Shown: positions 35,101-43,600, counted from the stretch's first letter. The stretch: 64,000 bases of DNA from Actinobacteria bacterium OV450 (GCA_001298555.1 LJCW01000175.1:1-64000), one strand, 5' to 3'. Notes: generated from the sequence alone by a model not told the origin. A program made the numbers and translations.

Positions 35101-35838
35101 ATGAGCGAAACGATGATTGCGCTGGTGACCGGCGCGAACAAGGGCATCGGGTACGAGATCGCGGCCGGGCTGGGCCGCCTCGGGTACCGCGTGGGCGTGG
35201 GAGCCCGCGACGCCGCCCGACGCGAAACCGCCGTCGGGAAGCTGCGCGCCGTCGGCGTGGACGCGTTCGGGGTACCGCTGGACGTGACCGACGACCAGAG
35301 CGTCACTGCTGCCGCGGTACTGATCGAACAGCTGGCCGGGCGCCTGGACGCCCTGGTCAACAACGCCGGCATCTCGGGCGAGATGGACCCGGGATGGGTA
35401 CAGGACCCGACCGCGCTCGACCTGGAGGTGCTCCGCACGGTCGTGGACACCAACGTCATGGGGGTCGTCCGGGTGACCAACGCGATGCTGCCGCTGCTGC
35501 GGCGCTCGGCCTCGCCGCGCATCGTCAACGTCTCCAGCAGCGTCGGCTCCCTGGCCCGGCAGGCGGACCCCGACACCGAGATAGGCCCGATCATGGCGGC
35601 CTACGCGCCGTCGAAGTCGTTCCTCAACGCCCTCACCGTGCAGTACGCCCGGCACTTCACGGGTACGAACATCCTGATCAACGCCGCCTGCCCGGGCCTG
35701 GTCGCGACCGACTTCACCGGCTTCCACGGGCCCCGCACCCCTGAACAGGGCGCGGCCACAGCGATCCGGCTCGCCACCTTGCCCGACGGCGGCCCGAGCG
35801 GTTCGTTCTTCGAGGACGACGGCGTCGTCCCCTGGTGA
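35101..35838 (+). CDS. SDR-family oxidoreductase (carbonyl reductase-like)
   Basis: A 245-residue short-chain dehydrogenase with TGANKGIG at residues 10-17, the DVTD motif, NNAG (VNNAGISGE), the catalytic Ser (NVSSSVGSL) and YAPSK. The GANKGIG form and the C-terminal GSFFEDDGVVPW match the plant-type carbonyl reductase-like subgroup common in actinobacteria. It is divergent from, and probably controlled by, the LysR gene. The substrate is unknown. Confidence 0.88.
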   Translation: MSETMIALVTGANKGIGYEIAAGLGRLGYRVGVGARDAARRETAVGKLRAVGVDAFGVPLDVTDDQSVTAAAVLIEQLAGRLDALVNNAGISGEMDPGWVQDPTALDLEVLRTVVDTNVMGVVRVTNAMLPLLRRSASPRIVNVSSSVGSLARQADPDTEIGPIMAAYAPSKSFLNALTVQYARHFTGTNILINAACPGLVATDFTGFHGPRTPEQGAATAIRLATLPDGGPSGSFFEDDGVVPW

Positions 35839-36305
35839 TCACGAATCGCCGTGAATCGACGAGGCTCCGATAGGTCCGCTTGGTCCGCGAAACGGTGGAG
35901 ATGGACCAGGCCGACTGGGACAGTGGCAGGCATCTTCCCGACAGGGACCAGACCGACGGGGTCTCGGGCGACGCGACGCCTCAACCGATCCGGTCCGGTC
36001 GGCGCCGCGTAGACGGGCTTCAGCGCTTCAGCGCTCTTGTTCGAGTCCTGACGGGCCGGACAGCGGAACGACGCTGTGCGACGCCTTCTCCTGTGCGACG
36101 TTTCGGCAGCCATGGGGCAGCCGTGTTCGATCTCGATTAGCTCGTCTTCGAACAGACGAAAATCTATGTTGGCCGGAGTAGACATTGGACTGCAGCCTGG
36201 GTATGGTTTCTCTCGTAACGCAGAGAGACCGCAAGGCCCGGCAGAGACGAACTGCCGGGCAGCAGGACCCGCAGTTGCAGTTGGTTGGACGGTGCGGTGG
36301 TGGAG

Positions 36306-36823
36306 TTCCGAAGCCAGAGTGGTTGCAGGACGGCGACGGGGCTGACGACCGGACCGGGTGGCCCGCAGTGATCAGGGGCCGCCGCAAGCAGTACCCGCAG
36401 TAAGTGCAGTTGGCAGTACCCAGCAGTGAAGTCAGTGAGTGGTACCTCGGTGAAGGCGTCGGCTGCGGGCGCGCGCACCGGGAGGTTCGGCAGTGGGGTT
36501 CTAAGCCAGAGCAGATGCAGGATGGGCGACGGGGCTGGCTGCCGGAACGTGGCGCTGGTTGAGGCCACGAGCAGGACGCAACACCAGCAGTACAAGCGGT
36601 TCGCAGTATCAGCAGTACGCTATCCCGCTTGGTAAGCAGTAAGTAGTTGATCACCGAGGGAAGAACGGAGGAGCCGAGCGCCATCAGGATCGCCCGGGCG
36701 GAAGTCTGAGTCCGGGTACCGCAGGACATCGATAGTGAGGTGGTCTCCGGTCAAGCAACCGCGATCCCCGCGGCCCCGACAGCATTCCGGTCGGACCCGC
36801 GGACACAGAAGGCCGACGCAGTA
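36306..36823 (+). repeat. GCAGTA-rich degenerate tandem repeat region
   Basis: Eight exact GCAGTA hexamers occur at 36388, 36397, 36413, 36587, 36603, 36612, 36636 and 36818. At 70% GC about 0.06 would be expected in this length. A longer unit is duplicated with an offset of about 192 bp: AAGCCAGAG followed by GCAGGA(T/C)GG and GCGACGGGGCTG at 36311-36344 and again at 36503-36538. Frames in this region are closed, so this is non-coding repetition. Confidence 0.65.
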
Positions 36824-36855
36824 TCAGGGTCGGCAGATGGTGTAGCAGTTCCTTC

Positions 36856-36887
36856 GGGGCCCTGGTGCCGTACGGCACCAGGGCCCC
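36856..36887 (+). terminator. Perfect 32-nt palindrome before the MerR-like gene
   Basis: GGGGCCCTGGTGCCGT is followed directly by its exact reverse complement, giving a 16-bp stem with essentially no spare loop bases. It ends 27 bp before ATG 36915 and just before the GAGAGAGG ribosome binding site. It could end transcription of the upstream RNA, act as an attenuator of the downstream gene, or be a protein-binding site. Confidence 0.6.
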
Positions 36888-36914
36888 TCCATGCGTGTCC
36901 ATGAGAGAGGTTCA

Positions 36915-37253
36915 ATGACAGCAGACGACTCGTTCGGCCGTCTTGATGACGACGACTACCCCGCCTACACCATGGGCCGGGCCGCCGAAATACTCGGCAC
37001 CACCCAGGCCTTCCTCCGCGCCTTGGGCGAAGCCCGCCTCATCACCCCGCTCCGCTCCGCCGGCGGCCACCGACGCTACTCCCGCTACCAGCTGCGGATC
37101 GCCGCCCGGGCCCGGGAAATCGTCGACCAGGGCACGCCCATCGAGGCCGCCTGCCGGATCGTCATCCTCGAGGACCAGCTCGAAGAGGCCCAGCGCCTCA
37201 ATGCCGAATACCGCCGCGCTGCCGACCGAGGGAATCCACCACCCACGTCCTGA
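36915..37253 (+). CDS. BldC/MerR-like helix-turn-helix regulator
   Basis: A 112-residue protein with a single MerR-type winged helix: YTMGRAAEILGTTQAFLRAL, then LITPLRSAGGHRRYSRYQLR at residues 14-60, and a coiled-coil-prone C-terminal helix (ILEDQLEEAQRLNAEYRRA). It lacks an effector domain, like BldC-class regulators. ATG 36915 is chosen over 36891 because GAGAGAGG at 36903-36910 is correctly spaced. The preceding palindrome and GCAGTA-rich leader suggest post-transcriptional or attenuation control. Proteins of this type are widespread in Streptomyces, often with unknown targets. Confidence 0.82.
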   Translation: MTADDSFGRLDDDDYPAYTMGRAAEILGTTQAFLRALGEARLITPLRSAGGHRRYSRYQLRIAARAREIVDQGTPIEAACRIVILEDQLEEAQRLNAEYRRAADRGNPPPTS

Positions 37254-37399
37254 GCCCGTCTGTCCCCACCCACCCAGCGCGACGCGCCCACCCAGGCGGC
37301 GCGAGGATCGCCTTTGAGCTGGGCCAGCCGGATGGCGGGGATTCGCCCGGCGAGGTCTACCACTCCGGACAGCGTCTCCAGCTCCTCGTCCGCGATGGC

Positions 37400-37840
37400 T
37401 CCGGCGTTCCAGTGCCGATGTGGAGTGGGCTCGGCTGAAGCCGCCCTTGCCGACGAATACGGGCGGGGTGGACTCTGGCAACGCCACCGTCGGGTACCCA
37501 ACGGGATTCTGTTCCGGCAACGGACCGGCCTCTCCTGGCGGGACCTGGCTCCCCGCTTCGGTAGCCGGAAGGCAGTTCACAACCGTCATCGAAGGTGGTC
37601 GGCGGACGGCACGAGGGAAAGAGTCGTGCGGGCCGCCGACGCCGACCCCGATACCAAGAACCGGATCGACTGGCGCATGATCAGCGTCGATTCCACGACC
37701 TGCCACGCTCATCACCACGCAGCTGGCGCCTCCACTCGTGCGCCGAAGAGCCCGGTCGGCGCAGGCGCCCGGCACGTCACTGCTCCGCGTGCCGCGGCAG
37801 GCTGGTGGACGGCCGCGCACCCGGCCCGATCACGGCGGGG
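37400..37840 (+). pseudogene. Decayed IS5-family transposase, N-terminal half
   Basis: Recognisable pieces are EWARLKPPLPTN (frame 1), GLSWRDLAPRFGSRKAVHNR and RRWSADGT (frame 2), and RIDWRMISVDSTTCHAHHHA (the first catalytic Asp, SVDSTT). A frameshift between the first two pieces and the missing second half show that it is inactive. It is a different subgroup from the IS at 1-905. Confidence 0.6.
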
Positions 37841-38088
37841 AAGATAGGGCGCACTCATCCCGCCGCAACCGGCTCACCTGCTCAGACGTCAGATCAAGCA
37901 CACGTCCCGGAGCCGAGAGACCCGCGGGCCAACCGCCGGCGCCGCGGCAGCAGCCCGTTCTCACTGGATCATCGGCGCCTCCTCCATGATCGGGAGTCAC
38001 ACCGAACGATTCACAGTGCCTGGCAGGCGATACGACCTGTCACCATCGCCTACCTGGCCACTGCACCTGACCGGCACCCCTACGAGGG

Positions 38089-38601
38089 TCAGTGCCACAC
38101 CTGGTTCAGACCGTTGTTCCCCGGCTCCGTGTACATGCGTGAGCCGTCGGTGTCGAGGTAGAAGCCGGCCACCCAGTCGGCGCCCCGGTGCTTCAACTTC
38201 CAGCCCGAGCTGGTCCAGATCTCCTCCCACTGCTGCCACCAGTTGCCGTCCTGGCAGGTCTCCAGGTAGACGAGGGTGTTGTAGGAGGTCAGACACATGT
38301 TGGTCCAGCCGCCTTGGGCGTACCGGGAGGGCCGGAACGTCCAGTACTTCCCGTCGACCGAGACTTCTCGCCACTGGGACTCGTCCACCGGGCCCGAGGT
38401 GCTGCAACTTCCCAGGGGTGCGAGGCGCGCGTTGCCCCAAGCGTCGTTCTCCCAGTTGAGGCACTTACCCGGGAAGCGAGCGTTCTCCCAGTGGACGGTG
38501 TTGGCCGTCGGCGCCGCCGTGGCCGAAGCCGCGAGCGTCAGCGCAAGTGCGGGCGCCGCTACTGTCACAGCGGCAACCTTGGATATGGCGTTCTTCAGCA
38601 C
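38089..38601 (-). CDS. Secreted beta-trefoil (ricin-type) protein
   Basis: About 170 residues. A signal peptide (AVTVAAPALALTLAASATA) precedes a mature domain rich in Trp. It shows three repeats ending in QxW-type motifs: ESQWREV, WQQWEEI and LNQVWH. This is the sign of a ricin-type beta-trefoil, usually carbohydrate-binding. Paired Cys residues (KCLNWEN/GSCSTS and MCLTS/LETCQD) fit one disulfide in each of two lobes. GTG 38601 has GGAG six bases upstream. An in-frame ATG at 38613 has no spaced site. It is divergent from a PucR-type regulator. Confidence 0.7.
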   Translation of the reverse strand: MLKNAISKVAAVTVAAPALALTLAASATAAPTANTVHWENARFPGKCLNWENDAWGNARLAPLGSCSTSGPVDESQWREVSVDGKYWTFRPSRYAQGGWTNMCLTSYNTLVYLETCQDGNWWQQWEEIWTSSGWKLKHRGADWVAGFYLDTDGSRMYTEPGNNGLNQVWH

Positions 38602-38780
38602 GTCGTTCTCCATGCTTCCATGAGGAGTGGGGCTTGCTTGCCTGCCGAATCTATGGCGGCCAACGACGCAGCCCACGCCCTCTCTGCACGGTGAGGCAGT
38701 GCCTCCGGTGCCGCAACGCACAGCGGCTCCACAAAGTTACTGTTCAGTTGTCACGGATCCACCCGACAGTCGGGAGAGGC

Positions 38781-40292
38781 ATGAACGGGGAAACACGGGC
38801 CCTGCGGGCCGAAGACGTCCTGCAAATGCAGCGTGCCGCCCGCCAGGGAGGGACAAGGAAGTTACTGACGTGGCTGAGCACACGTAGCGGAGCCGATATC
38901 CTCCTCGTCAACAGCTCCGACAGCATCACCTCCCCGAGCCTGTCCTCTCTCCCCGCTCCCAGCCGCGATCTCGTCCTGCGAGGGGTCCGGGAGATCGGCG
39001 AACGCGGCCTGCGCTCAGGGGCCATCGACCACGAGGGCCTTACCTGCCTCGTCCTCCCCCTGGGCAGCACGCCGGGGCTCACCGTTCCCCTCCTCGCCGC
39101 CGTCGCGTCCAGCCCGGCTCCGCCTGGACTGGCGCACCTGCTCGCCGACGCCACTCACGCCATGAGCCTGAGCTGGCTGGCCGAACACACCCAACGCCAG
39201 AGAAGACGGCTGAGCACCGCCGACGCGCGCAACCGGGAAGCGGTACTCCATCTCCTGATGAACGGTCACACCAGCGTCGCCCGCCAGATCGCCGGAGCAT
39301 TACAGCCCGACCTGCCCGACCGAGTACGGGTGTATGTCATCGAAGGACCGCCGACCGCCCGTGCCCGGGTGGCACTGGAGGTGGCCGAGGACGACGCGGA
39401 CGCATGGATCGTCCCCTGCCCGGTGTACACCAGGCACATGCTCGTCCTCGCACCGGCTCGCGGCGCAATCCAGGGGGACGCCTCCCCGACCTGGATGTCC
39501 CGGCTTACCGTGGCCGAAACGTGCCGTGTGGGGGAGAGTGACGACGTACCGCTGCGGGACACTGCCACGGGCTACGCCCAGGCATTCCACGCGCTGGCCG
39601 TCGCCCGCCACCGCCGCTCGCGTAGCTCCTCGTTCACCTGCAGGCCCGACCTCGCCCTCACCATCGGCCCGGCGGCCGCGGTGTGGGCCAACGCCTTCCT
39701 CTTGCCGCTGCGAACGCACACCCCACGGCGCGCACAGGATCCGGACCGTGCCGAGCTCCTCGCCACCGCGGCGTCATGGCTGGCTTTCGCTGCCAGGGCC
39801 ACAGCACACCTCAAGATCCACCGGAACACCTTGGCCGCGCGCCTCGCCCACATCGAGACACTCCTGGGCCTGGACCTCGACCGGCTCGGCCACCAGGCCG
39901 CGCTTTCCCTGGCCCTGCGGGCCGTTGCGGAATCCACCGCAGAGACCGTCGGCATCGAGCACCCCGCCACTGCCTCTACGCTCGACCAGCTCCTGCTGTC
40001 GCCGGGCGTCGAAGCGTGGGCACAGACGCAGTTCCGCCCTGTGATGCGAGCCGAACACGGGCTCCCGCCGGATCTCACGGACACACTCACCACCTGGCTG
40101 CGGCACGACGCACGCATCGGCCCGACAGCCGCAGCGCTCTCGCTGTCGCCCTCCGCGGTACGCAAGCGCCTGGCGCGCGTCGAAGCACTGCTCGGACGCT
40201 CTTTGCTGCGGCCGCCCAGCATCGTCCACGACCTGTGGCTCGCCCAGCGCGCGCTCGGCTCCAGCGCATTTCCATCAGGCCGGGCTGAATGA
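38781..40292 (+). CDS. PucR/CdaR-type helix-turn-helix regulator with two HTH modules
   Basis: A 503-residue regulator. The N-terminal half (residues 20-150) resembles a GAF-like sensory region, followed by a central domain. Two PucR-type helix-turn-helix modules are present: LKIHRNTLAARLAHIETLLG about residue 350 and LSLSPSAVRKRLARVEALLG about residue 450. Family members activate genes for catabolism or secondary metabolism in response to small molecules. GGGAG precedes ATG 38781. It is divergent from the secreted beta-trefoil gene with 180 bp between them, so that gene is a candidate target. Confidence 0.8.
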   Translation: MNGETRALRAEDVLQMQRAARQGGTRKLLTWLSTRSGADILLVNSSDSITSPSLSSLPAPSRDLVLRGVREIGERGLRSGAIDHEGLTCLVLPLGSTPGLTVPLLAAVASSPAPPGLAHLLADATHAMSLSWLAEHTQRQRRRLSTADARNREAVLHLLMNGHTSVARQIAGALQPDLPDRVRVYVIEGPPTARARVALEVAEDDADAWIVPCPVYTRHMLVLAPARGAIQGDASPTWMSRLTVAETCRVGESDDVPLRDTATGYAQAFHALAVARHRRSRSSSFTCRPDLALTIGPAAAVWANAFLLPLRTHTPRRAQDPDRAELLATAASWLAFAARATAHLKIHRNTLAARLAHIETLLGLDLDRLGHQAALSLALRAVAESTAETVGIEHPATASTLDQLLLSPGVEAWAQTQFRPVMRAEHGLPPDLTDTLTTWLRHDARIGPTAAALSLSPSAVRKRLARVEALLGRSLLRPPSIVHDLWLAQRALGSSAFPSGRAE

Positions 40293-40300
40293 CCGTGATC

Positions 40301-40510
40301 GCGCACCAGGGGCTGCTCGCCGTGACGTCGGCACTCCGCAACGCCGTCCCCTCCCGGCACGGCGTGGTGGACGCCGTCGCCCCAAGCCAGCAGCCGGAAA
40401 ACGACGGGCTGCGCCCGCGAAGCGGTTGACGTGCCGCGGCTGAGCTGGAGGCCGCGTGCGATGTCGCGAAGGCTGTCGCCGCGTTCCTTGCACCGTTGAT
40501 CTGTGGGGCG
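40301..40510 (-). pseudogene. Mixed transposase remnants
   Basis: The minus strand encodes GDSLRDIARGLQLSRGT, the helix-turn-helix near the C-terminus of ISL3/IS21-type transposases (SLR.IAR.LGLSR.TV). Beside it lies WGDGVHHAVPG, reminiscent of the DGVHHAM segment of IS5 transposases. Neither is complete. Confidence 0.4.
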
Positions 40511-41098
40511 TTCACAGGTATGGGCGACGACAGGCCGTGGCCGTCCGCCCGGATACCTGAACGCCGAACGATTCGCCGCCGACGTGGGCACGGACGCGGC
40601 GGCGTGGCTCGACCGGTTCGCACAGGTTCCCCCGGAGGAGACCCTGGTGCACGGCTTCGGGTTGTGACTGCTCGTCGGCGACCGCCTTGGGGTGCGTGCC
40701 GTCACGCCCGGCGCACCACCCCGGTCGGGCCCCGCTAAGGACGCGCGGCCTCCGGCCCGGCAGCGCCCGGCAGCAGGTTCGCCGCGACAGGGGGGAAACA
40801 GGGCCGGGTGACCGGCGCCCGGTACCTCTCACCGGGGCCGACCGCCGCGCAGGCGCACGATCCGCCCGAACCGCGCGCTCACGCACGAGCCCGAGGGCTG
40901 CACCTCCACTGCGATACTGCCGGCCCGCTCCCGGCACGCCTCAGCCCGCTCCTCGGAGCGAACAAGTCACGCCCGCCCCGGCGTCGAGGCGTTCGCCCCG
41001 CATGTCGCCGGTCGGGGGGATCCCGGCGCCCGTCGCCGGACGGGGCGGACAGCGCGGCGCGGGGGTCGTCGCATCCCGCCGAGCGTGCATCTCGCCGT
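40511..41098. other. Gene-less stretch with a possible gene end
   Basis: A plus-strand frame reading LNAERFAADVGTDAAAWLDR and FAQVPPEETLVHGFGL, ending near 40667, looks like the C-terminus of an unidentified protein. The remainder up to the DUF2267 genes has no supported gene. Confidence 0.3.
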
Positions 41099-41542
41099 CT
41101 ACGCGGCGGGCGTGAGTTCGGCTTGGCCGAACAGCAGGGCCCAGCCGGCGGGGAGCTGGTGGAGGATGCGTGTGATCAGGTCGGGGCCGGCGTGGGTGGT
41201 GATGGCGGCGAGGACGGAGCCGGTGTCCCAGCGGGTGGTGGCCAGGGAAGCACCGGAGCGGGCGGCGAGGTCCTTGACAAAGGCCCAGCCGGTCAGCGGC
41301 TGGGTGTCGGGGATCTGCGCGGTCAGCACGCGTGCGGCCTCCAGGGGCAGGCAGGCGGCCAGGTCGACGCGTTCGTCGCCGGTCAGCTGGCGCCCGAATC
41401 CGGCCAGGACCAGGCGGACGGCTTCGTCGGCCCGCTCACGGGTGGGGTAGGCGCCCTCGTAGCGGACCTTCTCCAGCATCTGCTCGTACGCCGCCGAGTA
41501 CGGCAGCTGGTGCTCAAGCGGTACGCGCACGTCGGAGATCAC
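41099..41542 (-). CDS. DUF2267 protein, second of a pair
   Basis: A 147-residue helical protein with the DUF2267 pattern: YEQMLEKVRYEGAYPTRERA, DEAVRLVLAGFGRQLTGDER and DLAACLP in the first half, and a second half ending LITRILHQLPAGWALLFGQ. GTG 41542 is the best-placed start for the domain. It ends in the same motif as the next upstream gene (QLPAG-x-x-LLFG), so the two are paralogues with 60 bp between them. DUF2267 proteins are often in stress or dormancy loci; here they are followed by heat-shock genes. Confidence 0.78.
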   Translation of the reverse strand: MISDVRVPLEHQLPYSAAYEQMLEKVRYEGAYPTRERADEAVRLVLAGFGRQLTGDERVDLAACLPLEAARVLTAQIPDTQPLTGWAFVKDLAARSGASLATTRWDTGSVLAAITTHAGPDLITRILHQLPAGWALLFGQAELTPAA

Positions 41543-41602
41543 TGTGGTGCATGCCTTTCTTGGAGCCAGGGGGAATGCCGGGTACGGCACCCCCGGTCTT
41601 GA

Positions 41603-42007
41603 TCAGGTGGGCTGGGGGCGGCCGAAGAGGAGGTCGTAGCCGGCGGGCAGCTGGAGCAGGATCTGCCCCAGCAGGTCCTCGCCTGCCGCGTCGGCGACAG
41701 TGGACAGCACGGCGCTGACGTCCCAGGCGGCGGTCTGCTCGGTGGCGCCCTCGATCCACGCGGCGGTCGCGCGGACGAACCGCTCCGGGGGCAGCGGTTC
41801 GGCGCTCTGCAGCGGGTTGAGCAGGATCAGGGCGAAGCCCTCCGGTAGGCGTGCCGCGAGCCGGGCGCGGACCTCGCCGATCAGATGTGCGCCGAGCAGG
41901 GCGAGCACCACGCGCGTCGCACGCTCGGCTTCCTCCGCAGTGCCGTACTCGCCGCGTTCCTTCACGTGGTCGAGGAACGCTTCGCGTCGCAACGTCATCG
42001 CCGCCAT
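41603..42007 (-). CDS. DUF2267 protein, first of a pair
   Basis: A 134-residue DUF2267 protein: FLDHVKERGEYGTAEEAERA, TRVVLALLGAHLIGEVRARL and AARLPEGFALILL, ending QILLQLPAGYDLLFGRPQPT. It lies 88 bp downstream of the Hsp20 gene on the same strand and is likely co-transcribed with it, placing both DUF2267 genes under the heat-shock operator at 42593. The molecular role is unknown. The location suggests a part in proteotoxic or envelope stress. Confidence 0.8.
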   Translation of the reverse strand: MAAMTLRREAFLDHVKERGEYGTAEEAERATRVVLALLGAHLIGEVRARLAARLPEGFALILLNPLQSAEPLPPERFVRATAAWIEGATEQTAAWDVSAVLSTVADAAGEDLLGQILLQLPAGYDLLFGRPQPT

Positions 42008-42095
42008 CCCCTTTTCGTCGGGCCGTCCAACGGGTGCGGAGGTCGGGAGGGGAGGGGGATCAGCTGCCCGTCCCCCGCACCGGTCCGGACCGGTG

Positions 42096-42527
42096 TCAGC
42101 CTGAGATCTCCTGGCGACCGGAGCCGACGCCGATGGAGATCTTGCGGGGCTTGGCGCGCTCGGTGATCGGGATGCGCAGGGTGAGGACGCCCGCTTCGTA
42201 ATCGGCCTGGATGCGCTCGGTATCCAGGGTGTCGGCGAGCACGATCTGGCGGGAGAAGACGCCCAGCGGCCGCTCGGACAGGTCCACCTTCGTGTCGTCG
42301 CCCTTCGCCACCGGCCGCCGTTCGGCCTTGACGGTCAGCATGTTGCGCTCGACGTCGATGTCGATCGCGTCCGCGGGGACGCCGGGGATGTCGAAGGCCA
42401 CCACGTACTGGTCGCCCTCGCGGTAGGCGTCCATCGGCATGACCGAGGGCTTCGACCAGGTGCCCGGTCCCATCAGGTGCTGCGCCATCCGGTCCAGCTC
42501 ACGGAAGGGGTCAGTGCGCATCAACAT
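42096..42527 (-). CDS. hsp18: Hsp20-family small heat-shock protein (Hsp18-like)
   Basis: A 143-residue alpha-crystallin-type chaperone. It has a short N-terminal arm (MLMRTDPFRELDRMAQHLMG), the alpha-crystallin domain from about residue 38 (YVVAFDIPGVPADAIDIDVE to GVFSRQIVLADTLD) with the AGVLTL motif, and an IPI-x-I-type C-terminal tail (RIPITERAKPRKISI). It holds unfolding proteins during heat stress. GGAGGTG precedes the ATG. A TGTCATC-N5-GATGACA operator lies 66 bp upstream, exactly the RheA site described for Streptomyces hsp18. The following DUF2267 genes are probably in the same transcript. Confidence 0.9.
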   Translation of the reverse strand: MLMRTDPFRELDRMAQHLMGPGTWSKPSVMPMDAYREGDQYVVAFDIPGVPADAIDIDVERNMLTVKAERRPVAKGDDTKVDLSERPLGVFSRQIVLADTLDTERIQADYEAGVLTLRIPITERAKPRKISIGVGSGRQEISG

Positions 42528-42592
42528 CGTGAAACACCTCCAGCAGGTTCGAGCAGTTGCTGCCAATGCGCGGCACTGACACCGTTGTAACA

Positions 42593-42611
42593 TGTCATCC
42601 AGTGGATGACA
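42593..42611. promoter_or_regulatory. RheA-type heat-shock operator
   Basis: TGTCATC-CAGTG-GATGACA is an exact match to the inverted repeat TGTCATC-N5-GATGACA bound by RheA, the heat-sensitive repressor of hsp18 in Streptomyces albus. A further half-site, ATGTCATC, lies at about 42619. It sits between the divergent hsp18-like gene and the ORF at 42657 and could control both. Confidence 0.85.
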
Positions 42612-42656
42612 ATTATGATGTCATCGGGTCGTTGACTATCTGAGGGGGGTGCTGCC

Positions 42657-43511
42657 GTGACCGCAGCCGATATCGCCGCCGACCGGCCGGCGGCGGCCAG
42701 GCACGCCCACGGCCCGGCGTCCCTTCTCGCCGCCGCGGCGGCGCCCGCCGCCATGGACGTCGCCCTGCGTGGTGCCGGGCACGAGGCCCCCGAGGCCCCC
42801 GAGGCCGTCGAGGCCGCCGGTGCCGGCCCCGGTCCCGGTTCCGAGCAGGCGTCGGCCTCCCTGATGCTGCTGCGGCAGGTACGCGAGCAGCTCACCGGCG
42901 GGGAGACCGGCCCGATCGAGACCGCCCCCGATGCGGGCGCCAGTCGGCCCGACCTGGCCCGTCCCCTCCGCGTCGCCAGCCGCCAGGCCGCCGAACGCCG
43001 CCACCTCCGCGGCCGCCCCGGCGCCGCCGCAACCACCGAGGAGCAGCACGTGACGGCCACCCGCCAGGCCAGGGCCGCCGATCGCCCCACCGCCAGCCGG
43101 GCCCACACCAACGCCGGCCGCCCGCGCCACCGTCACCCGGCCCGCACCAACGCCGCCGACCTGTGCCGCCTCGCCGGACAGATCACCGCGCTCGGAAACC
43201 TCGCGCCCGAGGCCAGCTCAGCCAGGCCGCTCAGCCGCGCTGCTCTGCATGCCGCCCTCGGTGACACCTCGGTGTCCCCTCGGTGTCGCCGAGATCGCGG
43301 AGCTCTTCGTGCCCCTGGCCGGCATGCGCCCCTACCGCCCACGGCCTCGTCGAATCCCTGGACGCCGTCGACGACCGGCGTACGACGACAGCCGCAGACG
43401 ATGACTGACTCCCACGCAGAGCCACATCATGCGGGTGCGGTACGGCCCGCCGGGAACCACGCCGACGACGGTCAGCGGTCCGTCCCGGCCCCAGTCCGAA
43501 CCCGACTCTGA
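42657..43511 (+). CDS. Divergent ORF in the rheA position, Ala/Arg-rich and frame-disrupted
   Basis: GTG 42657 has a strong GAGGGGGG site and starts 46 bp from the RheA-type operator, divergent from hsp18, which is where rheA lies in S. albus. Residues 60-125 contain a plausible helical region (SLMLLRQVREQLTGGETG, then LARPLRVASRQAAERRHLRG). Downstream the composition becomes Arg/His/Thr-rich. Near 43265 a CCTCGGTG unit is repeated three times, and another frame then carries a better protein text (GVAEIAELFVPLAGMRPY). This suggests a rheA-type repressor gene damaged by small repeat expansion. I cannot confirm homology without a search. Confidence 0.4.
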   Translation: MTAADIAADRPAAARHAHGPASLLAAAAAPAAMDVALRGAGHEAPEAPEAVEAAGAGPGPGSEQASASLMLLRQVREQLTGGETGPIETAPDAGASRPDLARPLRVASRQAAERRHLRGRPGAAATTEEQHVTATRQARAADRPTASRAHTNAGRPRHRHPARTNAADLCRLAGQITALGNLAPEASSARPLSRAALHAALGDTSVSPRCRRDRGALRAPGRHAPLPPTASSNPWTPSTTGVRRQPQTMTDSHAEPHHAGAVRPAGNHADDGQRSVPAPVRTRL

Positions 43512-43569
43512 ATCCGCATCCGCATCCGCATCTAAATCCGAATCCGAATCCGAATCCGAATCCGAATCC
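43510..43569. repeat. Hexanucleotide microsatellite before htpG, (GAATCC)n type
   Basis: Ten consecutive 6-mers: GAATCC, GCATCC twice, GCATCT, AAATCC, then GAATCC five times. It ends 32 bp before the htpG start and lies in its 5' untranslated region, where changes in repeat number could alter expression. Confidence 0.75.
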
Positions 43570-43600
43570 GATCATGACGTTCCCACAGAAAGAGGCCCCC

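Larger units (their letters stand above)
35839..36914. other. Gene-poor region upstream of the MerR/BldC-like gene
   Basis: Over 1 kb without a credible gene. A minus-strand frame beginning at 36185 (MSTPANIDFRLFEDELIEIE) has some coding character for 30 codons but then overlaps the SDR gene. The second half contains the GCAGTA-rich repeats and the palindrome listed separately. The region has an unusually low GC content for this DNA, which supports a structured or regulatory RNA or a worn mobile element. Confidence 0.5.

Noticed and set aside
36164..36595. Cys/Leu-rich minus-strand frame in the GCAGTA region
   Set aside because: The composition comes from the repeated TACTGC motif, no start signal is present and codon bias is absent.
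42636..43136. 166-residue Gly-rich minus-strand frame opposite the rheA-position ORF
   Set aside because: It has no ribosome binding site, no domain, and overlaps the strong GTG start of the plus-strand ORF.
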